Shown: positions 26,035-35,934, counted from the stretch's first letter. The stretch: DNA of 64,000 nt from Hyphomicrobiales bacterium (GCA_900469625.1 UBXV01000013.1:62001-126000); one strand, 5' to 3'. Made by a program: numbers and translations. The notes: generated by a model not told the origin, from the letters alone.

Positions 26035-27093
26035 TCAGCCGCCCCAGGTCGTTTCCAGCACGCGGATCCAGTTGCCGTGGCAGATCTTCGCCAGCGCTGC
26101 CTCGTCGTAGCCGCGCTTGCGCAAGATGTCGACGAGCAGCGGCAGATCGGCAGCATCTCGCATCGACGTGGGGATGGTCGTGCCGTCGAAATCCGAGCCG
26201 AGCGCGACATGGTCGAGTCCGATGCGGTTGACGATGTAGTCGATATGATCGGCCAGGAGATCCAGGCTGGTGTCCGGGTTCCGGATGCCGTCCGAGCGCA
26301 GGAACAGCACGCCGAAATTGATGCCGGCGAGGCCGCCGGTATCCCGGATGGCGTCAAGCTGGCGATCCGTGACATTGCGGCTGTGCGGGCAAAGCGCATG
26401 CACGTTCGAATGGGAGGCGACCAGCGGCGCGTTCGAAAGCGCGGCAATGTCCCAGAACCCCTGCTCGTTCATGTGCGACAGGTCGACCATGATCTTCAGC
26501 TCGTTGCAGGCACGGATCAGGTCCTTGCCGCTCTCCGTCAGGCCCGGGCCGATATCCGGCGACGAGGGGAAACGGAACGGCACGCCATAGGCAAAGATGT
26601 TCGGCCGGCTCCAGACGGGACCAAGCGTGCGCAGGCCGGCGGCATGCAGCACATAGAGCGCATCGAGATCGGCGGCGAAAGCTTCCACGCCTTCGATATG
26701 CAGCACCGAGGCGAAGACACCGTCCGCGATCGCCTGGCGGATGTCGGCGGCGGAGCGGCAGATCTTCAACCGGCCGGCCGCCTGTCGCTCAAGGCGCATC
26801 AGCAGGCTTGCCATGCCGAGCGTGCTCTTCAGCGCATCCTGTTGTTCGGGCGTCGCAAAATCGCCGTTGGCATCCTTCTGCGCGCTTGGGGAGGAGACGT
26901 AGACGGCGCAAAGACCACCGGCAAGCCCACCCTCCTTGGCCTTCACGAGATCGATATGGCCGGAGCTGCCGCCGTCTATGAACAGCGCTTCTGCGTCCGG
27001 CTGCTGCGAATGCCAAAGGCGCGACAACACATCGTTATGCCCATCGAAGACCGGAATTTTTGCCTGTGTTGCCAATTGGGGACCGCCTTTCAA
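26035..27093 (-). CDS. Membrane-dipeptidase family (M19) zinc dipeptidase
   Basis: 352 residues from a TTG at 27093; start uncertain. M19 enzymes hydrolyse dipeptides and accept a D-residue at the C-terminal position, unlike most peptidases. Zinc-site motifs are visible: FDGHNDVLSR near 16-25, HIEGVEAF near 132, VDLSHMNEQGFWD near 203, ASHSNVHALCPHSRN near 226 and GSDFDGT near 300. No signal peptide, so it is probably cytoplasmic. It is divergent from the Dpp-type operon at 27362, with 268 bases shared upstream, and so probably belongs to the same dipeptide-use island. Confidence 0.9.
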   Translation of the reverse strand: MKGGPQLATQAKIPVFDGHNDVLSRLWHSQQPDAEALFIDGGSSGHIDLVKAKEGGLAGGLCAVYVSSPSAQKDANGDFATPEQQDALKSTLGMASLLMRLERQAAGRLKICRSAADIRQAIADGVFASVLHIEGVEAFAADLDALYVLHAAGLRTLGPVWSRPNIFAYGVPFRFPSSPDIGPGLTESGKDLIRACNELKIMVDLSHMNEQGFWDIAALSNAPLVASHSNVHALCPHSRNVTDRQLDAIRDTGGLAGINFGVLFLRSDGIRNPDTSLDLLADHIDYIVNRIGLDHVALGSDFDGTTIPTSMRDAADLPLLVDILRKRGYDEAALAKICHGNWIRVLETTWGG

Positions 27094-27361
27094 CCTGTTT
27101 TCCGGCCGAGACGGCCGGCTGCGTGCGACTCATTGCATCGTCGCGCGGGAACATAACCATCCGACAGCCCTAGGGGAAAGCCATCTGTCGGCGCAAATGC
27201 AAACCATGCATAGGCCTTGCCGAAATCGGAATTGGTCGCGCCCGGCCGTGTTGTGCTTAATCCGGGCCCTAACGAGGGAACACGGCTGGCGGTGCGGCAA
27301 ATGGAGCGCCCGCCGCGACGGCCGTCCGCATGACATCAAGACCGAGAAGGGGATATTTCCG
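27094..27361. promoter_or_regulatory. Divergent promoter region of dipeptidase and dipeptide-importer genes
   Basis: 268 bases between a minus-strand M19 gene and a plus-strand importer operon. It probably holds promoters for both, and a regulator site, possibly for the LysR at 34083. I saw no convincing -35/-10 pair or long palindrome, and the open frames here are not protein-like. Confidence 0.4.
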
Positions 27362-28960
27362 ATGATTTCCAGACGCAACCTGTTGATCGGCGGCGCAGCC
27401 GTGCCGTTTTTGTCCTATGTCAGCCTGGTGCCGGCCTTTGCCGAAACACCGAAGGACATCCTGGTTGTCGCCCAGCAGCTCGACAACATGACGAGCCTCG
27501 ACCCGCACGAGAGCTTTGAAGCGGTCGGCAGCGAAATCTGCGGCAATATCTACCAGAAGCTGGTTCACCCCAATCTCGACGACGCCAACAAGGTCGACCC
27601 GACGCTCGCCGAATCCTGGGAAGCGGATGCCGACAGCAAGGTGTTCACCTTCAAGCTGCGCGCCGGCGCCGCCTTTGCAAGCGGTGCACCGGTGACGGCT
27701 GAAGATGCGGCCTTCTCGCTGCAGCGCGCGATCAAGATGAACAAGGGCCCGGCCTTCATCATCGCCCAGTTCGGCTTCACGCCCGAAAATGTCGAGGAGC
27801 GGATCGTCGCCGTCGACGGCTCGACGCTTCGCCTCACGCTGGAACAGCCAGCCTCGCTCGCCTTCCTGCTCTACTGCCTCTCGGCCAATGTCGGCAGCAT
27901 TGTCGAAAAGAAGGTTGCGCTCGAAAACGAAGTCGACGGCGACCTCGGCAATGCCTGGCTGCAGAAGAACACCGCCGGCTCCGGCGAATTCGCGCTGCAG
28001 TCCTGGAAGCCGAGCGAAAGCGTCGCGCTGACCGTCAACCCGAACGGCCCCTACAAGGGCAACATCAAGCGCATCATCCTGCGCCATGTCGCCGACCCGT
28101 CCTCGCAGCTCCTGATGCTGCAGAAGGGCGACATCGATATCGCCCGCAACTTGAGCTCCGAGCAGCTGCGCACGCTACAGGGCGACCAGAACTTCACCCT
28201 CGTTCGCAAGGCGGTCGCCTCGCTGGTGCTGGTTTCGCTCAACCAGAAGCAGCCGAACCTCGCCAAGCCCCAGGTCTGGCAGGCGATCAAGCATGCGCTC
28301 GACTACAAGGGCATGCAGGAAAACATCGTTCCGCTCACCCACAAGATCCACCAGAGCTTCCTGCCCGAAGGCTATCCCGGCGTCGTCAACGACACGCCGT
28401 TCGTCAAGGACGTGGCCAAGGCCAAGGCGCTGATGGCAGAGGCGGGCCTCGAAGCCGGCTTCGACATCGTCATGGATCACTATTCGGCGCAGCCCTATCC
28501 GGATCTGGCCCAGGCAATCCAGGCGAACCTCGCCGAAATCGGCATCCGCGTGCAGCTGCAGGCCGCCGAAAACCGGCAGGTGCTGACGAAGATGCGCGCC
28601 CGTGAACATCAGATGGCGCTCTCGGCCTGGGGTTCGGACTATTTCGACCCGCACGCCAATGCCGACGTGTTCTGCATCAACCACGACAATTCCGACGATG
28701 CCAAGTCGCGTCCGTTCCTGTGGCGCTCGTCCTGGCAGGATGAAGACATGGCCAAGAAAGCCGAAGCCGCCCGCGACGAGAAAGACCCGGCAAAGCGCAT
28801 CGCGCTTTACGAGGAGCTGCAGCGCGCCCACATGGAGCACAGCCCCTTCATCTTCATGTTGCAGGCGACGACCACGGCCGCCTGCGGCAAGACTGTAACC
28901 GGCATCCGGCTCGGCACGCTCTCGGACGCCCACTCCTATGCAGAGGCGTCCAAGGCTTGA
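27362..28960 (+). CDS. ABC importer periplasmic binding protein, family 5 (dipeptide type)
   Basis: 532 residues from ATG 27362. The N-terminus (MISRRNLLIGGAAVPFLSYV) looks like a twin-arginine export signal cleaved after AFA near residue 26. SBP_bac_5 features: LDPHESFEAVGSEICGNIYQKLVHPN, LAESWEADADSKVFTFKLR and VTAEDAAFSLQRAIKMN. The stop overlaps the next start (TTGA). The neighbouring M19 dipeptidase and D-aminopeptidase suggest short peptides, perhaps with D-residues, as ligands. Unlike the other binding-protein genes here, no hairpin separates it from the permease. Confidence 0.92.
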   Translation: MISRRNLLIGGAAVPFLSYVSLVPAFAETPKDILVVAQQLDNMTSLDPHESFEAVGSEICGNIYQKLVHPNLDDANKVDPTLAESWEADADSKVFTFKLRAGAAFASGAPVTAEDAAFSLQRAIKMNKGPAFIIAQFGFTPENVEERIVAVDGSTLRLTLEQPASLAFLLYCLSANVGSIVEKKVALENEVDGDLGNAWLQKNTAGSGEFALQSWKPSESVALTVNPNGPYKGNIKRIILRHVADPSSQLLMLQKGDIDIARNLSSEQLRTLQGDQNFTLVRKAVASLVLVSLNQKQPNLAKPQVWQAIKHALDYKGMQENIVPLTHKIHQSFLPEGYPGVVNDTPFVKDVAKAKALMAEAGLEAGFDIVMDHYSAQPYPDLAQAIQANLAEIGIRVQLQAAENRQVLTKMRAREHQMALSAWGSDYFDPHANADVFCINHDNSDDAKSRPFLWRSSWQDEDMAKKAEAARDEKDPAKRIALYEELQRAHMEHSPFIFMLQATTTAACGKTVTGIRLGTLSDAHSYAEASKA

Positions 28961-29970
28961 ACAAGCGTATCCGAAGCTTTTCCGCCACGGCGAGCAGCGT
29001 CTTCCTGACGCTGCTCGGCCTGACGATCGTCACCTTCATGATCGGCCGCGTCATGCCCGTCGACCCGGTGATTGCCGCGGTCGGCGACAACGCCTCCGAG
29101 GCGGTGATCGCGCGCGCCCGCATCGAGATGGGCCTCGACCAGCCGCTGATCGTGCAGTTCTTCCGTTATCTCTGGCAGCTGCTGCACGGCGATCTCGGAA
29201 TGTCGATCCTGACGCGCAACCCGGTTTCGACCGACATTGCCCGGTTCTTCCCGGCGACGCTCGAACTGGCGACGGCGGCGCTGATCCTGTCGGCGGCAAT
29301 CGGCATTCCGCTCGGCGTCTGGGCGGCCGTCCGCCAGGGCAAGTTCATCGATCAGGCGATCCGTGTGGTGTGCCTTGCGGGTCATTCCGTTCCGGTGTTC
29401 ATGCTGTCGCTGATCTCGCTCCTGATCTTCTACGCCACGCTCGGCCTGGCGCCGGGACCCGGCCGTCAGGACATCATTTTCGACGGCATGATCGACCCGG
29501 TCACCGGCCTTCTGACGATCGACACGCTGATTGCCGGCGACTGGGATGCCTTCTGGGACGCCGTCGCGCACATGGCGCAGCCGGTCTGTATCCTTGCCTA
29601 TTTCAGCATGGCCTACATCACCCGCATGACCCGGGCCTTCATGGTCGACGCGCTCAAGGGCGAGTTCGTCATCACCGCCCGCGCCAAGGGACTGTCGGCC
29701 TCAACGGTCATCTGGAGCCACGCCTTCCCCACCGTTGCCGTGCAACTGGTGACGGTACTGGCGCTTACCTATGCCGGACTTCTCGAGGGCGCCGTCGTCA
29801 CCGAAACGGTGTTCAGCTGGCCGGGCCTCGGTCAATACCTGACGGTGTCGCTGATGAACGCCGACATGAACCCGGTGGTCGGCGCGACGCTTCTGATCGG
29901 CCTCATCTATGTCGGCCTCAACCTCATCGCCGACCTTCTCTATCGTGTACTGGATCCCCGCGTCCGATGA
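28957..29970 (+). CDS. ABC importer permease, DppB type
   Basis: 337 residues from TTG 28957, overlapping the binding-protein stop by 4 bases; no better ATG lies near. Family hallmarks: LTIVTFMIGRVMPVDPV, GLDQPLIVQFFRYLWQLLHGDLG, SVPVFMLSLISL, the EAA-type MVDALKGEFVITARAKGLSAS and the ending YRVLDPRVR. About six helices. Overlaps the DppC gene (ATGA). Confidence 0.93.
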   Translation: MNKRIRSFSATASSVFLTLLGLTIVTFMIGRVMPVDPVIAAVGDNASEAVIARARIEMGLDQPLIVQFFRYLWQLLHGDLGMSILTRNPVSTDIARFFPATLELATAALILSAAIGIPLGVWAAVRQGKFIDQAIRVVCLAGHSVPVFMLSLISLLIFYATLGLAPGPGRQDIIFDGMIDPVTGLLTIDTLIAGDWDAFWDAVAHMAQPVCILAYFSMAYITRMTRAFMVDALKGEFVITARAKGLSASTVIWSHAFPTVAVQLVTVLALTYAGLLEGAVVTETVFSWPGLGQYLTVSLMNADMNPVVGATLLIGLIYVGLNLIADLLYRVLDPRVR

Positions 29971-30869
29971 TGCTTACGACCTTCAGAAACTGGGCGCTGG
30001 ATGAAACGCCCGCCTCCCGCACCCAGGCCTCCTGGGGCCACCGCTATCGGATCTGGCTGAAGCTCAGGTCCAATCCGCTGGCGATGATCGGGCTTGCGAT
30101 CATCCTCGTCTTTTCGCTGCTGGCAGCGCTTGCCCCGGTGCTGGCGCCGCACGATCCGGCGATCCAGAACCTCGCCAACCGGCTTGCCGCACCGAGTGCC
30201 GTCCATTGGCTCGGCACCGACGAGCTTGGCCGTGACATCTTCTCGCGCATCCTCTTTGGCGGTCGCGTGACGCTTGGCATGGTCGTTTCGGTCGTCGTTC
30301 TCGTTGCCCCGATCGGCCTTGCCGTCGGCTGCATCGCCGGCTATTTCGGCGGCGTTGTCGATACCGTGCTGATGCGCGTCACCGACGTCTTCCTCGCCTT
30401 CCCACGCCTGATCCTCGCGCTTGCCTTCGTCGCGGCGCTGAAGCCCGGCGTCGAAAGCGCTGTTCTCGCCATCGCGCTCACCGCCTGGCCGCCCTATGCG
30501 CGCCTTGCCCGGGCCGAAACCATGACGGTGCGCCGCAGCGACTTCATCGCCGCCTGCCGACTGACCGGCGCCTCGCCCTGGCGCATCATCATGCGCCATG
30601 CCGCGCCGCTCTGCGTGCCGAGCCTGGTCGTGCGCATCACGCTCGACATGAGCTCGATCATCATCACCGCCGCAAGCCTCGGCTTCCTAGGCATGGGCGC
30701 GCAGCCGCCGTCGCCCGAATGGGGCGCGATGATCGCCACTGCCAAGCGCTTCATCTTCGACCAGTGGTGGGTTGCAACCGTGCCCGGCGTAGCGATCTTC
30801 CTGGTGTCGCTCGCCTTCAACTTCCTCGGCGATGGATTGCGCGACGTGCTCGATCCGAAGGGAGACTGA
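29967..30869 (+). CDS. ABC importer permease, DppC type
   Basis: 300 residues from ATG 29967. The N-terminal cytoplasmic stretch of about 35 residues is longer than average, then LAMIGLAIILVFSLLAALAPVLAPHDP, HWLGTDELGRDIFSRILFGGRVTL and the EAA loop TMTVRRSDFIAACRLTGASPW. Ends in the family pattern NFLGDGLRDVLDPKG. Followed 3 bases later by the ATPase gene. Confidence 0.93.
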   Translation: MMLTTFRNWALDETPASRTQASWGHRYRIWLKLRSNPLAMIGLAIILVFSLLAALAPVLAPHDPAIQNLANRLAAPSAVHWLGTDELGRDIFSRILFGGRVTLGMVVSVVVLVAPIGLAVGCIAGYFGGVVDTVLMRVTDVFLAFPRLILALAFVAALKPGVESAVLAIALTAWPPYARLARAETMTVRRSDFIAACRLTGASPWRIIMRHAAPLCVPSLVVRITLDMSSIIITAASLGFLGMGAQPPSPEWGAMIATAKRFIFDQWWVATVPGVAIFLVSLAFNFLGDGLRDVLDPKGD

Positions 30870-30872
30870 GCC

Positions 30873-31703
30873 ATGCTGGTTGATATCCAGAACCTTCGCA
30901 TCGCCTTCGAGAACCGTTCATCCCGCTTCGAGGCCGTGCGCGGCGTCTCGCTTTCGCTCGGTGCGGAAAAACTCGGCATCGTCGGCGAGAGCGGCTCCGG
31001 CAAGAGCCTGACGGCGCGGGCGCTGATGAAGCTCCTGCCCGCCAATGCCGCCATATCAGCCGATCGGCTCTCGTTCGACGGCATCGACGTGCTCGCCGCC
31101 TCCGAAAGACAGATGCGCCAGATCCGCGGCAAGCGGGCGGGCTTCATCCTGCAGGACCCGAAATACTCGCTGAACCCGGTGATGAACATCGGCCGGCAGG
31201 TGTCCGAAGCCTGGCGCGCCCACAAGGGCGGCAGCAAGAAACAGGCGCTCGAGGCGGCGATCCACCTTCTCGACCAGGTGAAGATCCGCAATCCGCGCGA
31301 AGTCGCCGCCGCCTACCCGCACGAGGTCTCCGGCGGCATGGGCCAGAGGGTCATGATCGCGATGATGCTGGCACCCGATCCGGAACTGCTGATCGCCGAC
31401 GAACCGACGAGCGCACTCGATGCCACCGTACAGGCGGAAATCCTGCGGCTGATCGAGGAACTGGTGTCGGAGCGCAACATGGGCCTCATTCTCATCAGTC
31501 ACGACCTGCCGCTCGTCTCGCATTTTTGCGACCGCGTCGCGGTGATGTATTCCGGCCGGGTCATGGAAGAGTTGAAAGCCTCCGAACTGCTGAACGCGCA
31601 GCACCCCTACACCAAAGGCCTCCTCAACTGCATGCCCTCCCTTACGCATCCCAGGGACCGGCTGCCTGTTCTCAACCGCGATGCATCGTGGCTTACCGCA
31701 TGA
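30873..31703 (+). CDS. ABC importer ATPase, DppD type
   Basis: 276 residues. Walker [11 protein letters not shown] near 38-47, Q-loop [13 protein letters not shown], signature [16 protein letters not shown], Walker [14 protein letters not shown] and H-loop LISHDLPL. The motif before Walker A lacks the usual leader glycine-rich turn but is otherwise regular. The Oligo_HPY tail [22 protein letters not shown] is present. Stop overlaps the next ATG by 4 bases. Confidence 0.93.
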   Translation: MLVDIQNLRIAFENRSSRFEAVRGVSLSLGAEKLGIVGESGSGKSLTARALMKLLPANAAISADRLSFDGIDVLAASERQMRQIRGKRAGFILQDPKYSLNPVMNIGRQVSEAWRAHKGGSKKQALEAAIHLLDQVKIRNPREVAAAYPHEVSGGMGQRVMIAMMLAPDPELLIADEPTSALDATVQAEILRLIEELVSERNMGLILISHDLPLVSHFCDRVAVMYSGRVMEELKASELLNAQHPYTKGLLNCMPSLTHPRDRLPVLNRDASWLTA

Positions 31704-32440
31704 TCGACGTTGAAAATCTCCGCATCAGGTTCGGCGACCGTGAGGTCGTCAAAGGTGTCTCGTTTTCGGTGAAGAAAGGCGACAGCTTCGGCATCGTCGG
31801 CGAAAGCGGCTCGGGCAAGTCCACCATCCTCAGGGCCATGGCCGGGCTCAACGAAAGCTGGGAAGGCCGCATCGCTTTCGGTGGCGAGCCGGCCGCGCTG
31901 AAACGTCCGCCGGGCTTCTTCCGCCGGGTGCAGATGGTGTTCCAGGACCCTTACGGCTCACTGCATCCGCGCCAGACGGTCGACCGCATTCTCAGCGAAT
32001 TGCCGCTGGTGCACGGCATGGACAATATCGACAAGCGCATCGTTCAGGCGCTCTCCGACGTCGCCCTGCCGCAGGCCGCCCGTTTCCGCTTTCCACACCA
32101 GCTTTCCGGTGGCCAGCGCCAGCGCGTGGCGATTGCGCGCGCACTGATCGCCGATCCGCAGGTGCTGCTGCTCGACGAACCGACGAGCGCGCTCGACGTC
32201 TCGGTTCAGGCGGAAATCCTCAATCTGCTATGCGACCTTCGCGAGGCGCGCGGCCTCACCTACATTCTCGTCAGCCACAATCTCGCGGTCATCGCCCATC
32301 TCTGCGGTCAGGTCGGCGTCATGTTGAACGGCGAAATGGTGGAGCAACTGAGTGCGCAGGATCTGCGGGCAGGCAAGACAAGCCACGCCCACACGACGGA
32401 ACTGCGCACGCTGAGCGTCGGGCTGGAAGAGCCCGCCTGA
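31700..32440 (+). CDS. ABC importer ATPase, DppF type (short)
   Basis: 246 residues from ATG 31700, overlapping the previous stop; the frame opens at 31526 but that is a shadow. Walker [11 protein letters not shown]-loop MVFQDPYGSLHPRQT, signature LSGGQRQRVAIARALI, Walker [13 protein letters not shown]. At 246 residues it lacks most of the C-terminal oligopeptide extension (DppF is usually above 300), which is common in short homologues. Followed 40 bases later by the D-aminopeptidase gene. Confidence 0.92.
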   Translation: MIDVENLRIRFGDREVVKGVSFSVKKGDSFGIVGESGSGKSTILRAMAGLNESWEGRIAFGGEPAALKRPPGFFRRVQMVFQDPYGSLHPRQTVDRILSELPLVHGMDNIDKRIVQALSDVALPQAARFRFPHQLSGGQRQRVAIARALIADPQVLLLDEPTSALDVSVQAEILNLLCDLREARGLTYILVSHNLAVIAHLCGQVGVMLNGEMVEQLSAQDLRAGKTSHAHTTELRTLSVGLEEPA

Positions 32441-32480
32441 CCTCGGCCCTGTCGTGGCAACAAGCACAATGGAAGACACC

Positions 32481-33995
32481 ATGCCGGCACATCTCGATTG
32501 GCACGCAGCATCCTCCACCGCAAAGGCATTTGCCGAGCAGTGGGCAGACAACGAACCGGGCGGCGCGATCATCGGCTTCGACGACAGCGGCATCCGCTTT
32601 TCGCACGCGCGCGGCGTCGAGAGCCTGTCGACGCTCACGCCGTTTTCGGCCGACAGCGTCGTGCGTTATGCCTCCGTCACCAAGCATTTCTTCTGCGCCA
32701 TGGTTCTTCGCCACGACGACATCATCAAGCTCGACGACCGGCTTGGCCAGCACCTGCCGGAACTCGTCTCGCCGCTTGCCGACGTGACGGTCGGCCAGGC
32801 GCTCGACATGAGCGGCGGCCTGCCGGACACGCGCGAATGCCTGTCGCTGCTCGGGCTTTCCGTCTACACCGAAACGGAAGCCGCACCGCTGCTTGCGTTT
32901 CTGGCACGGGTGCAGCGGCTGAATTTCGATGCCGGCCACGAGGTTTCCTATTCCAACACCGGCTATCGCCTGGTCGAGGCGGCCCTGGAGCGTCGCGGCT
33001 TCGCCTTCGACGACTTCATCCAGAACGATGTCGCCGGGCCTCTTAGCGCAGCGTTCAAGGCGCCCGACGTCTGGAACGATCCGGTCGCAGGGCTGGTGCC
33101 GGGCTATTGGCACAACGGCAAGCGCTGGCAACTCTCGGCAGCCGGCCTGCATATCTCCGCCTCCGGAAGCCTGACGGGGAGCGCCAACGCGCTGACGACC
33201 TGGCTGCAGGCGTTGATGCGCCGGACGGGCCATTTCGATGGGGTCCTCGAAAAGCTGCAGGCGAGACGCGCCCTCGCAGACGGGCGGCCGAGCGGCTACA
33301 GCCTCGGCCTGCGCCTTTCGACGCTTGGAGCCCGCAACTTCGTTGGCCACGGCGGTTCTCATCCGGGCTACAAGACCTACTTCCTCATCGACCCCGAAAG
33401 CCGCTCGGGCTTCGTCGTCGTCTCCAACCGCGAGGACACGAACGGCAACAAGATCGCGCTTGAAAGCAAGGCAGCTCTAACGGGCCTGCCGCTGCCGACG
33501 CCGGCAACCGGCATTCCCGACGGCCTCTATGTCACCGAACAGGGCCCCTGGTGGCTGGAGATCAAGGGCAGCACCTGCACCTATCTCGATGCCGACGACA
33601 CGCTTTACGACGATGGAGACGGTTGGGTTTCCTCGCGCTCAGCCTCCTCGCCGATGCGTTTGCGGCAGGAGGGATCGGCGCTTGTCGGCGAGGCCGGTCA
33701 TGCGGCACGGCGCTTCCTGCCCGTTGCCGGCGAACAATCGGTATCCGCCGGGCTTGCCGGGACATGGCGGTCCACGGAAGGTGCTGAGTTCGAAGTCCGC
33801 GACGGCGCGGTGGTCATGGGGGTCGGCCCTGTGCGCGACGTCATGCCGCTCATGGCACTCGGCAACGGCCGCTACCTTTTCACCCTTCATGACGGCCCGT
33901 GGACGAAACGCGTCTGCCTTCACGTGCTCGGCGACGACAGGGTCGAACTCGTGCTCAATCGCGCCCGCATGATGGAATATGTCCGCCGCACCTGA
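32481..33995 (+). CDS. dap: D-aminopeptidase (DAP-type, beta-lactamase fold, family S12)
   Basis: 504 residues from ATG 32481 (GGAAG just upstream); GTG 32454 and ATG 32469 are alternatives. DAP of Ochrobactrum anthropi releases N-terminal D-amino acids from peptides. Here the catalytic motifs fall almost at the same numbers: S65-V-T-K68, Y157-S-N and H290-G-G, against S62, K65, Y153 and H287 reported for that enzyme. An N-terminal penicillin-binding-protein-like domain to about 330 is followed by two C-terminal beta-barrel domains (IPDGLYVTEQGPWWLEI; SAGLAGTWRSTEGAEFEVRD). No signal peptide. It follows the Dpp-type importer in what looks like one operon. Confidence 0.88.
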   Translation: MPAHLDWHAASSTAKAFAEQWADNEPGGAIIGFDDSGIRFSHARGVESLSTLTPFSADSVVRYASVTKHFFCAMVLRHDDIIKLDDRLGQHLPELVSPLADVTVGQALDMSGGLPDTRECLSLLGLSVYTETEAAPLLAFLARVQRLNFDAGHEVSYSNTGYRLVEAALERRGFAFDDFIQNDVAGPLSAAFKAPDVWNDPVAGLVPGYWHNGKRWQLSAAGLHISASGSLTGSANALTTWLQALMRRTGHFDGVLEKLQARRALADGRPSGYSLGLRLSTLGARNFVGHGGSHPGYKTYFLIDPESRSGFVVVSNREDTNGNKIALESKAALTGLPLPTPATGIPDGLYVTEQGPWWLEIKGSTCTYLDADDTLYDDGDGWVSSRSASSPMRLRQEGSALVGEAGHAARRFLPVAGEQSVSAGLAGTWRSTEGAEFEVRDGAVVMGVGPVRDVMPLMALGNGRYLFTLHDGPWTKRVCLHVLGDDRVELVLNRARMMEYVRRT

Positions 33996-34082
33996 TTTTC
34001 CTTGAAGCCTGTCGAACTGCGCCTAAAAGAGGTCAGGTTACCGCTGCAGTGCGGAAATGGACGTTTTTCAGGAGTGCATGCT

Positions 34083-34985
34083 TTGGAAATCAAGTGGCTC
34101 GAAGACTTTCTGGCACTGGCGAGCACGCTCAATTTCTCCAAGGCAGCCGACGAGCGGAACGTGACACAATCCGCCTTCAGCCGCCGGATCAAGCAACTCG
34201 AGGCCTGGGTCGGCGCGAGCCTCGTCGACCGCGCCACCTACCCTTCGCGGCTGACCGAAGCGGGTCAGAAATTTGTGCCGGTGGCGCAGGAGACGCTGCA
34301 GCACCTTTATCAATCCCGACGCAACCTGCAGAAGGAAGAGGGCTCGGACGCCAAGACGATCAAGGTGACGGCGCTGCACACGCTCTCCTTCACCTTCTTT
34401 CCCGACTGGATGAACCGGATCAACAGGAAGGCTGGCCCGATATTCTCCAGGCTGCGCCCGGATTCCGGCAGCATGGAAGAAAACCTCAACTCGCTGGTCG
34501 ACGGTTCGTGCGATTTCCTGCTGACCTATGCCCACACCCAGGTGCCGCTGCTGCTCGACCCCCAGGCGTTCGAGCACCGCCTGCTCGGCCATGAAAAGAT
34601 CATTCCGGTTTCGGCACCCAACGAAAACGGGTCGGCCGCGCACCTCCTGGAAGGCGGCACCAAGCCCTTTCCCCATATCAGCTACGAAAAGTCATCGTTC
34701 TTCGGGCAATTGCTGGGAGAGCTTGTCGGCGCCGACCTGCCGGCGTTCCAGCGGGTGCATGAAGGCAGCATGTCCGTCGGCCTGAAGGCGATGGCTGAGG
34801 CCGGCTGGGGCATCGCCTGGGTGCCGGAAAGCCTGATGGTGGCCGAGCTTGCCTCCGGCGCACTCGTGCGCGCCGCCGACCCACGCTGGGATATCAGCGT
34901 GGAAATCCGGCTCTACCGCGCCAAGGACAATCGACGCCCGGTCGTCGGGCGCATCTGGCAGTCGCAGGAGACGGTTGCCGCCTGA
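34083..34985 (+). CDS. LysR-family transcriptional regulator
   Basis: 300 residues from TTG 34083 (LEIKWLEDFLALAS), with AGGAG 8-9 bases upstream; in other rhizobia this group begins with MEIKWLEDF. HTH at about 1-60 (LNFSKAADERNVTQSAFSRRIKQLEAWVGASLVDR), effector domain from about 93. It follows the D-aminopeptidase gene on the same strand and probably regulates the peptide-use island. A hairpin that may end its transcript lies 9 bases downstream. Confidence 0.9.
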   Translation: MEIKWLEDFLALASTLNFSKAADERNVTQSAFSRRIKQLEAWVGASLVDRATYPSRLTEAGQKFVPVAQETLQHLYQSRRNLQKEEGSDAKTIKVTALHTLSFTFFPDWMNRINRKAGPIFSRLRPDSGSMEENLNSLVDGSCDFLLTYAHTQVPLLLDPQAFEHRLLGHEKIIPVSAPNENGSAAHLLEGGTKPFPHISYEKSSFFGQLLGELVGADLPAFQRVHEGSMSVGLKAMAEAGWGIAWVPESLMVAELASGALVRAADPRWDISVEIRLYRAKDNRRPVVGRIWQSQETVAA

Positions 34986-34994
34986 GGGAAGAGA

Positions 34995-35023
34995 TGAAGC
35001 GGATCCCGTCAGGATGCGCTTCA
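34995..35023. terminator. Candidate terminator hairpin between lysR and the aminotransferase gene
   Basis: TGAAGCGGATCC, a 5-base loop and GGATGCGCTTCA: a 12-bp stem with one mismatch, placed between convergent genes ending at 34985 and 35043. No T-run, so termination would be weak or Rho-aided. Confidence 0.5.
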
Positions 35024-35042
35024 CGCCTTCGTCCTGTCAGCA

Positions 35043-35909
35043 CTAGATCGCCGTGCGGCGGGCATTTTCCAGATAAAGTTCGCGCAACCGCCGGACCATC
35101 GGCCCAGGCTTGCCGTCGCCGACCGGCTTGCCGTCGATGCGCGTCACCGGCACGACGAAGTTTGATGCGCTCGTCAGAGCGGCCTCGCGGGCGGAAAGCG
35201 CCTCGTCCAGCGTAAACGGCCGCTCTTCGACCGTCAGCCCCTGCTCGCGCGCCAATTCCAGCGCGGCAAGCCGGGTGCAACCAGGCAGCGTGGCATTGCT
35301 GTTGCCGCGGGTCACGATCCGGCCGTCGTCGGTGACGATGTAGGCGGTCGAAGACGCGCCCTCCGTCACGAAGCCGTCCTCGATCATCCACGCTTCGTCA
35401 CATCCCTCGGCCTTGGCGATGCGCTTTGCCATCACCTGTGGTAAGAGACACACGCTCTTGATATCGCGTCGCGCCCAGCGCTGGTCGGGGACCGACTTGA
35501 CGGACACGCCCTTGTCGACGGCAGCCACATGCTCCAGCGTCTTGACCTGGGTGAAGAGCAGCAGCGTCGGCTTGATATCACCTGAAAACAGGAAGTTGCG
35601 ATCTTCGGCGCCCCGCGTCAGCTGCAGGTAGACGACGCCCTCGGTGAGGTTGTTGTCGCGCACCAGCCGGCGCTCGATCTCGACGATCTCGGCAACCGAG
35701 ACCGGAAGCGGCACGTCGATCTCGCGGGCGGAGCGCTCAAGCCGCGCCATGTGCAGGGCGCTGTCGATGAGCTTGCCTTCGAGCACGGCGGTGACTTCGT
35801 AGATGCCGTCTCCGAACAGGAAACCGCGGTCGAAGACCGAAAGTTGCGCCGCATGTTCGGAAACGAACTCGCCGTTCAGGTAAACGATACGGCCGGTCGG
35901 GTTGGGCAT
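35043..35909 (-). CDS. dat: D-amino-acid aminotransferase (class IV)
   Basis: 288 residues from ATG 35909 (GGAG upstream); the frame stays open further upstream but that is a shadow of the next gene. Class IV transaminase signs: RIVYLNGEFV start, SVFDRGFLFGDGIYEVTAV near 24-42, PLP-lysine K151 in ARRDIKSVCLLPQVMAKRIA, and VTEGASSTAYIV with the cofactor-contacting glutamate near 183. The spacing and the DRGFLFGDGIYEV motif fit D-amino-acid transaminase (D-alanine + 2-oxoglutarate) better than the branched-chain enzyme. It is the second gene after the DmpA-like peptidase (25-base gap), consistent with use of D-amino acids released from peptides. Confidence 0.87.
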   Translation of the reverse strand: MPNPTGRIVYLNGEFVSEHAAQLSVFDRGFLFGDGIYEVTAVLEGKLIDSALHMARLERSAREIDVPLPVSVAEIVEIERRLVRDNNLTEGVVYLQLTRGAEDRNFLFSGDIKPTLLLFTQVKTLEHVAAVDKGVSVKSVPDQRWARRDIKSVCLLPQVMAKRIAKAEGCDEAWMIEDGFVTEGASSTAYIVTDDGRIVTRGNSNATLPGCTRLAALELAREQGLTVEERPFTLDEALSAREAALTSASNFVVPVTRIDGKPVGDGKPGPMVRRLRELYLENARRTAI

Positions 35910-35934
35910 GGGAACTCCGTCTGAGGGAAGAAAA

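Noticed and set aside
34074-34082. GTG at 34074 as start of the second LysR gene
   Set aside because: It directly abuts the AGGAG with no spacing; TTG 34083 has normal spacing and matches the family's N-terminus.
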